64,000 bases of DNA from NCBI RefSeq assembly GCF_027587205.1, contig NZ_JAPDOD010000002.1, positions 434,001 to 498,000 of the forward strand. The letters are read 5' to 3'. Shown here piece by piece: positions 26,282 to 36,247 of this stretch. The translations under genes were made by a program, and so were the position numbers. Position 1 is the first letter of the stretch; every line of letters begins with the position of its first letter. The stretch is from Solirubrobacter ginsenosidimutans (GTDB taxonomy: Bacteria; Actinomycetota; Thermoleophilia; Solirubrobacterales; Solirubrobacteraceae). The notes beneath the pieces are model-generated. The model made no database searches, was not told the DNA's origin, and saw only the letters and a list, made by a program, of their open reading frames with translations.

Positions 26282-28249
26282 ATGGCCGTTGCGCGTACGT
26301 CGAGGTGGAAGCGTCAGCGGGTCCTGACGATTCTCGTCGGGATGGTATGCCTCGGGGCACCCGCGGCTGCGAGTGCGCAGGAGTCGCCCTTCCTCGCGCG
26401 GCCGGAGCGCGTGCCGGTCGACGGCGCGGCGATCTCGGACGTGGTCGTGCTGGACTACGACGGCGACGGGCTCTCGGACATCGCGACGGTCGGTTCGCAG
26501 CGCCTGGAGCTCGTGCGCGGGATGGCAAACGGATGGGAGGACGCGCAGAGCGTGACGATCCCGGCGATCACGGACTACGGCAACACCCGGATCGCCGCGG
26601 ACGACGTGACCGGGGATGGGCGCGACGACATCGTGGTGGGGATCGCGGACGCGGGCAGCGTCGCGATCGTGCGTGGGCGCGCGGACGGGGTGCTCGCCGG
26701 TCCGGCCGCCGCCGACGTCTACGCGCTCCGCCCGGCTGAGGGTTCGTTCATCCCCAGGCCGTCGGTTTCGCTCACGACCGGCGACGTCGATCAGAACGGG
26801 TCGCCCGACGTCGTGGCGGGCTTTCAGTCCGTAATGCTCGGGCAGAGCTCGATCGAGGTGCTGGTCAATGACGGGCACGGCGGCTTCAGCAGCGGCGGCA
26901 GCCTGCCCCAGCCGACGGCTCCCCAGGAGGTGTTGTTGACCCGGTTGGGCGGTGACGCCGATCTTGATCTCGTCGTGGCCCACGGCGGCACGATGTCGCC
27001 GACGCCGACGGCGCTCCTCGAGGTGCGCGCGGGCGCCGCGGGGGCGACGTTCGGCTCCCCGACCGCCTATGACGCGGGGAGCGGCGCGGCCGTGCACCTC
27101 GCCGACGGGGACTTCGATCACAACGGCGCCGCGGACGTGGTCGTCGGGCGGCTCACGCCGAGCGGCGGGTACAACCCGCCGCCCGCGGTTCTTCCCGGCG
27201 GAGTCAGCGGACCGACGCTGGGCGCGCCGGTCTCGATCGGGGCAGCGCCGTTCGACGCGGGCGCGGCGGTGGAGACCGCCGACGTGAACCGCGACGGACG
27301 CGACGACGTGGTGGTCGACTCCGGGAATCTCAACGGCCTCGTGAGCCTGCTGGGCACTGACACGCTGGCGTTCACCGCCCGCGGCGGTGCCTACATCTTC
27401 CCGCGCCAGTTCGCGGCCTGGACGCTGGGTGACGCGGACGACGACGGCAAGCTGGACCTCGTCACCCTGCTCGGGTTCGGCGCCGAGTCGGAGATCGACA
27501 TCTACTACGGGCGCGGCCCGGTGCTGCGGCCCAGCGCCACGGTCGTGGACTTCGGGGCCGTCGCCGTCGGGTCCACGAGCGCGGCACTCACCGGCGGCGT
27601 GACGAATCAGGGTCCAGGCACGGCCGAGCGCCTCGCACTTCTCGCCGACGGCGATGCCGCCGACTTCGAGCTCGCGGGCGGAGACTGCATCGCCGCCACG
27701 CTCCCCGTTGGCGCCGGCTGTACCGTCAGCGCGCGCTTCCGGCCTACCGCTCCCGGCGAGCGCGAGCTCGACGTGGCGCTGATCGCGCCGGACTCCGACG
27801 AGGCGATCTGGGTCGCCCTGGCCGGGGTGGGAACAAATCCCGCTCCTGCGCCGACGCCCACGCCCGCGACCCCGCCGAAGCCGTCTGCGCCTGGACCGGC
27901 AGCCCCGGGCCTCGTCAGCAAGGGCCGCCCACGGGTCACGGGCAACGGCCGCCTAGACACGGGGTGGACCGCGACCTGCCCACCGGGCACCTCGAGTTGC
28001 CAAATCAGCGCGCTCGTCGTCGAGCGCACACGGCCGGGCAAGCGCGCGGCGGTCCTCGTCCGGGCCGGCGTCACGGTGCCCGCGGGCGCCAGCCGGCGGC
28101 TGATCGCGAAGCTAACTCCAGCGGGACGGCGCGCGCTGCGGCGATCCAAGTCGCTGCGCGCGACCATCAAGCTGACGGCGACGCGGCCAGGCACTCGCAC
28201 GCTGACGGTGCAGCGGACCGTCACGCTCAGGCGGGCGACCGGCTCCTGA
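26282..28249 (+). CDS. secreted FG-GAP/VCBS repeat protein with choice-of-anchor D domain
   Basis: 655 residues. Signal peptide at residues 1-36, then about seven FG-GAP/VCBS repeats with calcium-loop motifs such as 'DYDGDGLSDIATVG', 'DVTGDGRDDIVVG' and 'DVNRDGRDDVVVD', forming a probable beta-propeller to about residue 410. Next is a choice-of-anchor D (ASH-like) domain ('FGAVAVGSTSAAL'), a Pro/Ala linker and a C-terminal module ending 'LTVQRTVTLRRATGS' that is shared with neighbours. ATG preceded by TCGGAGG. Likely a cell-surface or matrix protein. Confidence 0.85.
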   Translation: MAVARTSRWKRQRVLTILVGMVCLGAPAAASAQESPFLARPERVPVDGAAISDVVVLDYDGDGLSDIATVGSQRLELVRGMANGWEDAQSVTIPAITDYGNTRIAADDVTGDGRDDIVVGIADAGSVAIVRGRADGVLAGPAAADVYALRPAEGSFIPRPSVSLTTGDVDQNGSPDVVAGFQSVMLGQSSIEVLVNDGHGGFSSGGSLPQPTAPQEVLLTRLGGDADLDLVVAHGGTMSPTPTALLEVRAGAAGATFGSPTAYDAGSGAAVHLADGDFDHNGAADVVVGRLTPSGGYNPPPAVLPGGVSGPTLGAPVSIGAAPFDAGAAVETADVNRDGRDDVVVDSGNLNGLVSLLGTDTLAFTARGGAYIFPRQFAAWTLGDADDDGKLDLVTLLGFGAESEIDIYYGRGPVLRPSATVVDFGAVAVGSTSAALTGGVTNQGPGTAERLALLADGDAADFELAGGDCIAATLPVGAGCTVSARFRPTAPGERELDVALIAPDSDEAIWVALAGVGTNPAPAPTPTPATPPKPSAPGPAAPGLVSKGRPRVTGNGRLDTGWTATCPPGTSSCQISALVVERTRPGKRAAVLVRAGVTVPAGASRRLIAKLTPAGRRALRRSKSLRATIKLTATRPGTRTLTVQRTVTLRRATGS

Positions 28250-28306
28250 CTCGGCGACTTGGGATCCTGGAGCGCTTGACGCCCGGGAAGCGTTCGGCGT
28301 AGGTTC

Positions 28307-30214
28307 ATGATCGCCATGCGCGCGCTCCGTGCCTCGGCTGCAGCGATCCTGGTCGCCATTGTGGTGTGGCCGGCGGCGAGTGTCGCCGGGGCGAGCGCGA
28401 TCCCGACGGGCGTGCTCGACCAGAGCACCGGCGAGCATTGCTGCATCGCAGTCGGGGTCACCAATCACGACACCGGCGCTGGATTTGTTCGTTCCGCCGC
28501 GGCCGAGACCTTCACCGCCGGGCTGGCCGGGTTCCTCGACACGGCGGAGTTGTACATCTACCAAGGACAGGGCCTCGGCGGTCGCTACCGGGTCCAGCTC
28601 ACGGGGGTCGCTGCCGACGGCACGCCCGACGAGCAGCCACTGGCCACCGCCGTCCTCGACGGCTGCCGGGAGGGGCGCCTCACGTCGGACCCGCCGTCGC
28701 GTGTGGTCTTCAGCCCGGCGCCGGCGATCCTCGCCGGCCATCAGTATGCGCTCGTCGTCGAATACGCGCCCGGCACGACAGGGGAACGCGCAGCGCTGTG
28801 GAGCGGCGGGGCCATGGACCTGCCGAACGGCTTCCCCTGGGCCAAGGACCGGACCGCCATGAGTCCGGTGTGGAGATCAGTGTGGGCGGGCAAGCCGCTG
28901 TCGCTGTTCACGTACGTGTCGGCCGTCCAACCGCCAGCGCTCGCCGGCGAACCCACGACGGTGACCGTGTCGCCCACGACCACACCGATCAGGCGCCTCG
29001 AAGACGTCGTGTTCGAGGCGCGCGTCGCCGCCCGTCCCGGACGCGTGCCGACGGGCAGCGTGACCTTCACCGTCGACGGCACGGTCCAGCCGTCGGTCGC
29101 CCTCGACGCTGCCGGCACCGCCCGCCAGGATGCGCGGTTCACGAACTCCGGGCCGCACACCGTGACGGCCGCTTACTGCCCGGCGGCGGACCTTGCCTTC
29201 GTCAGCAGCGAGGCGACGTCGAGCTTCTCCGTCAGTGACAGCCGCTGGCGGACGCGGACGGCGCTCGCGGCCGAGCCGAATCCGTCGGTCGCGTGGGAGC
29301 CCGTCACTTTCGAGGCGACCGTCGCCAACGCCGAGACGGGTGCTCCGGGCCTTGTCGGCCAGGTCCAGTTCACCGAGGACGATGGGACGCCGATCGGTCC
29401 CCCTATGGTCCTCGATGGCGACGGCAAGGCGAAGCTGGTCGCCGAGGCCGGCGCCGGGACCTACACCGTGCGGGCGCACTACTTCGGCGACACACTGCAC
29501 GACGCGAGCACAGCGGCTCTGGTCCAGCGCATCGACCGCGCCGCCACGACGACCACGTTGACCGGCGCGTCCGGCGTCATCCAGGCCGGCCGCCCCGTCA
29601 CGATCGGCGTCCTCGTAGAGTCTGAGGCCCGCAGCGACGGCATCCCATCGGGAACCGTGCAGCTGTCCGCCGACGGGGCGCAGATCGGGGTGCCGGAGCG
29701 GCTGGACGAGGACGGCGTCGCCTTACTGACGGTGACGCCCTCAGCGCCTGGCACGCCCACGATCGTGGTGCGCTACGGCGGCGACGAGGACTACCTGCCG
29801 AGCGAGGCCCAGCGGGTCCAGCCGGTGCTCGCACCCACGGTGCCCGCGGCGCCCGTGGCGACGCCCAGGCCTGTGCCACGGCCCGCGTCGTTGACGCGTG
29901 CCGACGTCCTCAAGGCGCTGCGGATCGCGCGCACGGTGCCGGTCCCGCGCCGTGGCGCCTTCGCGCTAGGCGCGCTGCAGTCGACGCGCGTACGATCGGT
30001 CATCGCGGACATCACCGCCCGTCGCGGAGCCCGCAAGGTGCTGGTGGCCCAGGCGCGGTCGACCGGCACGACCGTCAAGGCGCGCCTCACCGCGGCAGGA
30101 CGGCGGCTACTCGCGCCCGGCAAGCGGGTCACCGTCCAAGTCGCGCTGACGGTCGTCGACGACACGGACCACACGCTGAGCGTGACGCTCACGAGAACCC
30201 TGCGCCGGCGCTGA
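28307..30214 (+). CDS. secreted protein with Ig-like repeats
   Basis: 635 residues with a signal peptide (1-29), an N-terminal beta-sandwich-like domain to about 200, three Ig-like (Big_3 type) repeats of about 95 residues each (starting near 'TTVTVSPTTTP', 'TRTALAAEPNPS', 'TTTTLTGASG'), a Pro-rich linker and a C-terminal module with 'RLTAAGRRLL'. Same orientation and 57 bases after the FG-GAP protein; the two may be co-expressed. Probably a surface adhesin or matrix component. Confidence 0.82.
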   Translation: MIAMRALRASAAAILVAIVVWPAASVAGASAIPTGVLDQSTGEHCCIAVGVTNHDTGAGFVRSAAAETFTAGLAGFLDTAELYIYQGQGLGGRYRVQLTGVAADGTPDEQPLATAVLDGCREGRLTSDPPSRVVFSPAPAILAGHQYALVVEYAPGTTGERAALWSGGAMDLPNGFPWAKDRTAMSPVWRSVWAGKPLSLFTYVSAVQPPALAGEPTTVTVSPTTTPIRRLEDVVFEARVAARPGRVPTGSVTFTVDGTVQPSVALDAAGTARQDARFTNSGPHTVTAAYCPAADLAFVSSEATSSFSVSDSRWRTRTALAAEPNPSVAWEPVTFEATVANAETGAPGLVGQVQFTEDDGTPIGPPMVLDGDGKAKLVAEAGAGTYTVRAHYFGDTLHDASTAALVQRIDRAATTTTLTGASGVIQAGRPVTIGVLVESEARSDGIPSGTVQLSADGAQIGVPERLDEDGVALLTVTPSAPGTPTIVVRYGGDEDYLPSEAQRVQPVLAPTVPAAPVATPRPVPRPASLTRADVLKALRIARTVPVPRRGAFALGALQSTRVRSVIADITARRGARKVLVAQARSTGTTVKARLTAAGRRLLAPGKRVTVQVALTVVDDTDHTLSVTLTRTLRRR

Positions 30215-30637
30215 CCGCCCGCAGCCTCAGGCGCGGTCCAACGACGCGTCCAACTCGCTGCGGCCCGCGCGGGCGCGGAGCTCGGCACACGACGGAGTTC
30301 GAGCTGGAATACACGCTCGTCACGTGGACCTGGTGGTGGCACGACCCGGGGAAGATCGTCTCTCCCACTTCCTCCGACGCTGCGCCAACGCCTCCGGCCA
30401 GAAGTCCAGGGCGCGTGAGCCGCCAGATTCGGGACCTGGCAACACCGCCGCTAGTGCTGCTTGTCGACGCTTGCGCCACTCTGCAGCGCGGGACGGCGAT
30501 TCGGCGAGCGGCCGCTGCAAGTCCGCAGACACGCGCAAAGTTTCACGGCCTCCGTCACGAGCGCCCGGCCGGTTGGCGTGCGCGATAACGGCGACTAGGT
30601 GAACGCCGTGTCCGCGGGTCGGCGGTGGACGTGGCGT
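30215..30637. other. intergenic, no supported feature
   Basis: 423 bases with only short chance open frames. No recognisable RNA, repeat or protein was seen. Confidence 0.5.
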
Positions 30638-31513
30638 TCATGACTCGTCTCCGAGACGGACGATGAGAACCAGCTCCTTGGTGCCGCGGACGATCTTGAT
30701 GGCGATATCGCTGTCGGTCGCCGCGTCGAGCGCCGCGTAGAGCAGGTCGGGTTCGCTGACCGCCGCTTCGTCTATGGCGACGATCACGTCGCCGCGAGCG
30801 ACGCCTGCGCGATCGGCGCGACTGCCGGACTCGACGGCTTGGATCAGCAGACCGTCGATCGGCTCGAGGCCGACCGCGGCGCGCAGACGGCGCGCTTGCC
30901 GGGCACCGACGAGCGCGACTCCGAGTCGCGGCGGCGCCGTGGCGCGCCCGGACGCCAACGTCGTGGCCCGGTCGCGGAGGACCGCGGCGGGCCAGGCGAC
31001 GATCAGACCGCCGTCTCGGCGGATGGCGTTGAGCCCGACGATCCGGCCGTCCGCGTCGACGAGCGGTCCGCCGCCCGATCCTCGCGGAAGCGGGGCGGTG
31101 TGCTCGATCACGCCCTCGATCAAGCGTCCGGAAGGTCCGCGCAATCCGCTCGGCGCTCGCGAGACGGTGCCGGGGGTGACGCGGAGGCCGCGGCCGAAGG
31201 GATCGGCGAGGGCGTAGATCTCTGACCCGATCGTGACGTCTTCGCCGGTCGCCCACTCGATCGGTTCGGGAAGCTCAGGGCCCTCGAGCGTGAGGACTGC
31301 GAGGTCGACCGTCGGATCGACGCCGGTCACACGAGCCGCTCGATCGGACTCGCCGACACGGACGGTCAACTCGTCCTTGCGGATGTTGCGGGCGAGCGTG
31401 ACCGCGACGCCTGGCGCAACGATCACGCCCGACCCGCCGCGCGAGCCGGAGCGAAGACCGATGACGGCCGGGCCGACCTGGCGTGCGATCGTCGCAGTGG
31501 TGGAAGGGGACAC
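30638..31513 (-). CDS. HtrA-like S1C protease fold with PDZ domain, catalytic His replaced
   Basis: 291 residues without signal peptide or membrane segment, so cytoplasmic. The trypsin-like domain spans about 1-185 and a PDZ domain about 190-285 ('GLLIQAVESGSRADRAGVARGDVIVAI'). Ser146 in 'PRGSGGGP' and Asp70 in 'DPTVDLAVL' are in place, but the usual 'TNAHVV' is 'TLARNI', putting Arg42 at the catalytic His. It is therefore probably not a protease and may act as a binding or scaffold protein. Divergent from an HxlR regulator. Confidence 0.82.
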   Translation of the reverse strand: MSPSTTATIARQVGPAVIGLRSGSRGGSGVIVAPGVAVTLARNIRKDELTVRVGESDRAARVTGVDPTVDLAVLTLEGPELPEPIEWATGEDVTIGSEIYALADPFGRGLRVTPGTVSRAPSGLRGPSGRLIEGVIEHTAPLPRGSGGGPLVDADGRIVGLNAIRRDGGLIVAWPAAVLRDRATTLASGRATAPPRLGVALVGARQARRLRAAVGLEPIDGLLIQAVESGSRADRAGVARGDVIVAIDEAAVSEPDLLYAALDAATDSDIAIKIVRGTKELVLIVRLGDES

Positions 31514-31574
31514 GGACTCTCCTAACTTGTGACTTGCAAGCGACTATACACAGGCGAATCCGTAAGCTGGTGAC

Positions 31575-32027
31575 ATGCCGTTCGTGCCCCTAGAGGCCCT
31601 CGATCGGGCCGCGCGTTTGGTCGGCGACCGCTGGTCGTTGCTCGTGCTCGGAGCGCTGCTCGACGGCGACCGGCGCTACGGCGATCTGCTCGAGCAGATC
31701 GAGGGGATCTCGACCAACGTCCTGGCCCAGCGCCTCGCCGGGCTCGAGGCCGCGCATCTCGTCATCGCTGAGCCCTACAGCCGACGGCCGCCACGGATGC
31801 GCTACTCGCTGACGGCCGACGGCCGCGGGCTCACGGCCGCGCTCGCGGCGCTGTCTGCGTGGGGCGCAGAGCGCGCAGGAGACGAGGAGGAGGTCAGACT
31901 TCGCCACGTCTTCTGTGGGACACCGCTTGAGGCACGTTGGCGATGCCCAACCTGCGACATCGACGTCGATCTCCAGGCGGCCACACCCGAGGCGACCATC
32001 GACGACACGGTCACCTTCAACGCCTGA
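31575..32027 (+). CDS. HxlR-family transcriptional regulator
   Basis: 150 residues. Winged helix with 'ARLVGDRWSLLVLGALLDGDRRYGDL', 'ISTNVLAQRLAGLEAAHLV' and 'YSLTADGRGL'. The tail has a single Cys (in 'HVFCGTPLEARWRCPTCD', with a CxxC after it). Divergent from the HtrA-like gene over a 61-base gap that holds the palindrome CTTGCAAG, a candidate operator. Confidence 0.88.
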   Translation: MPFVPLEALDRAARLVGDRWSLLVLGALLDGDRRYGDLLEQIEGISTNVLAQRLAGLEAAHLVIAEPYSRRPPRMRYSLTADGRGLTAALAALSAWGAERAGDEEEVRLRHVFCGTPLEARWRCPTCDIDVDLQAATPEATIDDTVTFNA

Positions 32028-32039
32028 CCATGCTCGCCG

Positions 32040-32508
32040 GAGCAGGTTGCCTTCGCCGAACCCAAGCATGGCGGGCTCGACGCGATGATCGCCGCGGCGT
32101 GGGTGATCGCCGGGGGCGTGCCGCTATGGCAGATGCCACGTGAGCAGGAGGATGCGGTGCTCGAGGTCGACCTGCGCGCCGTGCTGACGGCGGCTCGCGT
32201 CGCGGTGCCGGCGCTGCTGCGCCGCCCGCTGCCGCGAGACGCGCGCTTCATCGCGGTCGCTTCGACCGCGGCGGCGCGCGCTCTCCCGATGCTTGCGGCC
32301 TACACCGCCGCCAAGGCGGAGCGCGCTGCCCGACGAGAGCGCCCGCCTCTACGGCCTCGACACCCCCGAGGCGTTCGCGGTCCAAGAGCCGCTCGAGCGG
32401 ATGCTCGAACCCCGCGAGGTGGCGGCGATGATCGCCTGGCTGGCCGGACCGCCCGGCAGCGACGTGACGGGCGCTGCGCTGGCCGGTCGACGGGGATTGT
32501 CCGTGTGA
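32040..32508 (+). pseudogene. broken SDR oxidoreductase (mycofactocin-associated type)
   Basis: The first frame encodes a middle part ('GGLDAMIAAAWVIAGGVPLW', catalytic Ser in 'AVASTAAARALPML' and 'AYTAAKA' YxxxK). The C-terminal part ('ESARLYGLDTPEAFAVQEPLERMLEPREVAAMIAW' region) continues in another frame. The NAD-binding N-terminus is missing and a segment after the YxxxK lysine is deleted, so the gene is dead. Confidence 0.7.
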
Positions 32509-32532
32509 GGGTTGGGCAGACGAGCAGGAGTA

Positions 32533-32700
32533 TCAGTGCGGTTGGTTCGGCTGCGTGAGTTCGTCGAGGCGCGAGAGGAATAGCTTGAGGGTGGGCGAGG
32601 TGTTTGACTTGCTGTAGCCGACGGCCAGCTCGATGGTCGGTGGCTCGCCTTCGAGTGGCCGGTTCACGACGGACGTGGGCAGCAGGTTTTTGGCGTAACG
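32533..32700 (-). pseudogene. C-terminal remnant of a LysR-type regulator
   Basis: About 55 codons reading 'VVNRPLEGEPPTIELAVGYS' then 'SNTSPTLKLFLSRLDELTQ', the usual last strand and helix of LysR substrate-binding domains. No helix-turn-helix portion exists upstream. The following 400 bases on the plus strand carry more unplaceable fragments such as 'LLAAAIIAGIYNARVHEAHQ', so the whole 32.0-33.1 kb stretch looks decayed. Confidence 0.6.
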
Positions 32701-33118
32701 GGCCAGGCCGGGCCGGACTCGACCGAGGCGGCGGGGTTGCTCGCCGCGGCGATCATCGCCGGCATCTACAACGCCCGGGTCCACGAGGCGCACCAGAAGG
32801 TGCTAGAGGGCGAGAGCGAGGGTCGACGCGATCCAGGCCGACATTGCCCAGATCGGGATCGACAAGGCGTTCGCGTCGTGTGCGGCGGAGGCTACCAGCG
32901 GCAATTCACGGGCGATCGGACGACCTGGCAGGCGCGCCGGGAGAGCCTCAACTCGATGGCGGGCAGGCCCAACGTCTGGGCACGTGAGGAGCCGGCGATC
33001 GTCTCCGCCGTCGGCCTCGACGCTGGGTCATCGCCGCGGGTGGGGCAGTTTGAGACGCACGCCGTCGTGTGTCGCGTCAGGCGAGCGTGGGATCCGCCGA
33101 GCCCAGCATCGATTGTCG

Positions 33119-33445
33119 TCATCGCAGGTTCCCGTGTTCGCGCATCGCTGATGCGCGGTCACGCCTGCAATGACCACAGCGGTAGCCGACGACGTTGGCG
33201 AAACCGTCGTCTCGACAGTCCCAAACGTAGCCAAGCAGTCGCACCATCTCGTCGTAGTCGACGTCGCTGTGCTCTGGAAACCGCCGCCTGAAGCAGGTAA
33301 GCAGCTGCGCGTCGGTCAGCAGGGCGCAATGGAGGTTCCGCGTGACGTCGTCAAAGGCGGGATCGGGGCCGCCGGCAACAGTCCACGGCCCCCACCGACC
33401 GTCTTCAGCGACGAGCGTGGGACGACGCGCGTAGGGCACGCACAT
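33119..33445 (-). CDS. hypothetical protein
   Basis: About 108 residues, rich in charged and aromatic residues with a C-terminal 'YRCGHCRRD' CxxC pair that could bind a metal. No signal peptide. The ATG at 33445 is preferred; a TTG at 33475 would add ten residues. Flanked by decayed DNA and not recognised as any family. Confidence 0.4.
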   Translation of the reverse strand: MCVPYARRPTLVAEDGRWGPWTVAGGPDPAFDDVTRNLHCALLTDAQLLTCFRRRFPEHSDVDYDEMVRLLGYVWDCRDDGFANVVGYRCGHCRRDRASAMREHGNLR

Positions 33446-33726
33446 AGCTAAGGGATACTTGATCTCCAAAGACAACCGTAGCGGTAATCAATTCGTCGTA
33501 GTGTCATTGATTCGGGGCAACCCCCGCAATTCAGGTGCGATTCCTACACCCGCCGGCTCGGCTGCGCTGACTCTGGCTGCGACCGGCAGCGACCGGAGTT
33601 GCTGATCAGGACGGCTTTGCGATCGTGTTCCCGTACCCGGGGCGGCCCTCGGGGAACTCGCCGAGCAGGCACTCGACGAGGCTGGCGACGCTGACTTGCG
33701 TGGAGCGGCGTGCGGCTGGTCCGCGG

Positions 33727-34668
33727 TCAGTCGGAGACGCTTGGTGCGTCGTGGGCGGTTGCGGGCCATGGGGTGCTGGCCGGCTGCGTCGTGAGTTGTG
33801 CCGCGGTGGCGTCGAGGGCTTCGAGTGCTGGGAGCAGGAGGGGGTGTCTGCCGCCGGGTGGGAGCAGCGCGTAGACGTCGCGCGAGGGGGCGCTGCCGGC
33901 GATGGGGCGCAGTGCGAGGCCTGCGAAGGGCTCGGCGAGGAGTTGCGGGGCGAGCGTGACGGCTAGTCCTCGTGTGACGAGTGCTCGGATCGCGAGTTGG
34001 TCGTGTGTGATCGAGACCAGGTTGGGCTCAAAGCCGGCGGCGCGACAGGCGCGGACGATCAGCCCGTCGGTGGTGGCGGCGGTCCAGTCCTCGTCGCTGA
34101 GGTCCGCGAGCCGGACTTCCGCGCGTTGGGCGAGGCGGTGGTCTGGCGCGAGGGCGACCATGAGGTCCTCGCTCAGGAGCTCGCGGCGTTCGAGGTCGTC
34201 GGGCTGCTGGCGTGGCAGTGTGCTGTCCTGGAAGGCGAGCGCGATGTGCAGTTCGCCGGATCGCACGCGCGCTGGGAGGTCGTCGGTGCCTTCGTCGACG
34301 GTGACCTTGGTGTCCGGGTAGCGCTCGCGCAGCTCGGCGATGGCGGCGGGGACGAGACCGGCAAGGGCGGTCGGGAACGCGCCGATGCGCAGTCGCGCGC
34401 GGTGGCCGTGCGCGGAGGCTGCGAGTTGCGTGCGGGCGAGCTGGAAGCGCTCGGCGATGGCGTCGGCGTGTGCGAGCAGGATCTGCCCATCGCGGGTGAG
34501 TCTGATGCCGCCGGGCTCACGCTTGAGCAACCGCGTCCCGAGCTCACGCTCCAGCGCGGCCACCTGGTTGGAGACCGACGGCTGAGAGAGCGAGAGCTCG
34601 CGCGCGGCGTTGGAGAAGGAGCGCTGGTGCGCCACGGCGCGGAATGTCAGGACGCGACGCGGATCCAT
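33727..34668 (-). CDS. LysR-family transcriptional regulator
   Basis: 313 residues with the N-terminal LysR helix-turn-helix ('LTFRAVAHQRSFSNAARELSLSQPSVSNQVAALERELG' region, residues 5-42) and a substrate-binding domain to about 295. Divergent from an aldo/keto reductase gene with a 70-base gap, the classic arrangement for a LysR activator and its target. Confidence 0.93.
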   Translation of the reverse strand: MDPRRVLTFRAVAHQRSFSNAARELSLSQPSVSNQVAALERELGTRLLKREPGGIRLTRDGQILLAHADAIAERFQLARTQLAASAHGHRARLRIGAFPTALAGLVPAAIAELRERYPDTKVTVDEGTDDLPARVRSGELHIALAFQDSTLPRQQPDDLERRELLSEDLMVALAPDHRLAQRAEVRLADLSDEDWTAATTDGLIVRACRAAGFEPNLVSITHDQLAIRALVTRGLAVTLAPQLLAEPFAGLALRPIAGSAPSRDVYALLPPGGRHPLLLPALEALDATAAQLTTQPASTPWPATAHDAPSVSD

Positions 34669-34738
34669 AGCAACAGACTATAAGAGTACCGAAACGATCA
34701 TTTGAAGCTATGGCGATTCGGGCGCAGACTTCGTCGCC

Positions 34739-35593
34739 ATGAGCACCGTTCGAAACATCGATCTCAATGACGGAAACGCGATCCCCCAACTCGGCTTCGG
34801 GGTCTTTCAGATCGACCCCGATCACACCGCCGAGGCGGTGAGCGCCGCCCTGGACGTGGGCTACCGCCACATCGACACGGCCGAGATGTACGGCAACGAA
34901 CGCGGCGTCGGCGACGCGGTGCGCGCCTCGGGGCTCGACCGCCGCGAGGTCTTTGTCACCAGCAAGCTCAACAACGCTTTCCATCGGCCCGATGACGCCC
35001 GCCGAGCGTTCGAGGAGACCCTCTCCGCGCTCGGTTTCGACTACGTCGACCTCTTCCTGATCCATTGGCCGCTGCCGACGCTGTACGACGGCGACTACGT
35101 GTCGACGTGGAAGACGCTCGAGGAGTTCCACCACGACGGCCGGGCGCGCTCGATCGGCGTCTCGAACTTCGAGGTCGCCCACCTCCAGCGACTCGAGCGC
35201 GAGTGCGAGATCGTGCCGGCGGTCAACCAGATCGAGCTCCATCCCTACCTGCTCAACGACGACGTCCGCGCCTACGGCGAGACGCAGGGCATCGCCACCC
35301 AGGCGTGGTCGCCGATCGCGCAGGGCCAGGTGCTCGACGACCCTGTGATCACGCGGATCGCCAGCAGCCTCCAGCGATCGCCGGCGCAGGTTGTCCTGCG
35401 CTGGCACATCCAGCGCGGCAGCATCGTGTTCCCCAAGTCGACGACTCCGGCGCGGATCAAGGAGAACTTCGAGATCTTCGACTTCTGGCTCACGGCCGCC
35501 GACATCGAAGCGATCGACCGGCTGGACCGAGGCGAGTCCGGGCGGACCGGTCCCCATCCCGACCGGTTCGCCCACGTCCCCGTCCCCGCGTGA
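34739..35593 (+). CDS. aldo/keto reductase
   Basis: 284 residues, complete AKR TIM barrel. Catalytic residues are in 'ALDVGYRHIDTAEMYGNE' (Asp and Tyr), 'VTSKL' (Lys) and 'LFLIHWP' (His). The NADPH-binding 'IVFPKSTTPARIKENFEIF' lies near the C-terminus. Similar to the 2,5-diketo-gluconate reductase group. Probably regulated by the divergent LysR protein. Confidence 0.93.
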   Translation: MSTVRNIDLNDGNAIPQLGFGVFQIDPDHTAEAVSAALDVGYRHIDTAEMYGNERGVGDAVRASGLDRREVFVTSKLNNAFHRPDDARRAFEETLSALGFDYVDLFLIHWPLPTLYDGDYVSTWKTLEEFHHDGRARSIGVSNFEVAHLQRLERECEIVPAVNQIELHPYLLNDDVRAYGETQGIATQAWSPIAQGQVLDDPVITRIASSLQRSPAQVVLRWHIQRGSIVFPKSTTPARIKENFEIFDFWLTAADIEAIDRLDRGESGRTGPHPDRFAHVPVPA

Positions 35594-35617
35594 CACGCGC
35601 CAGCAGGTCCACGCCGA

Positions 35618-36247
35618 ATGTGTGAGCAGCACGTCACGACCCTCGCCGACGCGCGCGCCGACTTCCGCCGCGCGCGCCGAGGACACCTTCTCGCCCGCGC
35701 GCGCCGGCGACTCAGGCGCCGCCGGAGCCCGAGCCGGCCGCGACACCTCGCCGACGTCCGCGTGGTCTATTGGAACCCGGGGCGGCGGCAGGAAATCCCA
35801 CTCGCGGCGATCGTCGGCACCGTCGAGGCCACGGCGGACTTCGACGCCGCCTTCAGGCCCGCCACTGATCGCGTGTCATCGCGTTGGCAGAGCGTCGCGC
35901 GCGCCTACCGCGCCGGTCGATCTCTCCCGCCGGTCGCCGTGATCGAGCGCTCAGACGGCTACTACGTCCTCGACGGGCGCCACCGCGTGTCGGTCGCCCG
36001 CGCGCTCGGTCACCGACATATCGACGCCTGGACCAGCCCGGCCCCGCCCGGCTCACACGCACCCCCACCAGGATCCCCGACCACCCAGCAACGGGCCATG
36101 CCGGGTCTGTCTCATCGCCTCCGATCCGCGGTGACTCGCGCACTGCCTGCGAACCCGGGGAACCGCCATCGCGTGCACTTCTACGCCCGCGCCCACGGCC
36201 GTCCGTGTGTCTGCGAGGACCTGTGCTGTTGCTCGCCAAGCGCCTGA
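35618..36247 (+). CDS. ParB-like nuclease-fold domain protein
   Basis: 209 residues. The middle part has the ParB/sulfiredoxin fold signature 'LPPVAVIERSDGYYVLDGRHRVSVARALG' region (about residues 108-136), whose 'DGRHR' motif binds nucleotide in related proteins. The N-terminal 30 residues are arginine-rich and the C-terminus ends in a cysteine cluster ('CVCEDLCCC'). No helix-turn-helix, so not a true chromosome partition protein. Function unknown. Confidence 0.7.
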   Translation: MCEQHVTTLADARADFRRARRGHLLARARRRLRRRRSPSRPRHLADVRVVYWNPGRRQEIPLAAIVGTVEATADFDAAFRPATDRVSSRWQSVARAYRAGRSLPPVAVIERSDGYYVLDGRHRVSVARALGHRHIDAWTSPAPPGSHAPPPGSPTTQQRAMPGLSHRLRSAVTRALPANPGNRHRVHFYARAHGRPCVCEDLCCCSPSA

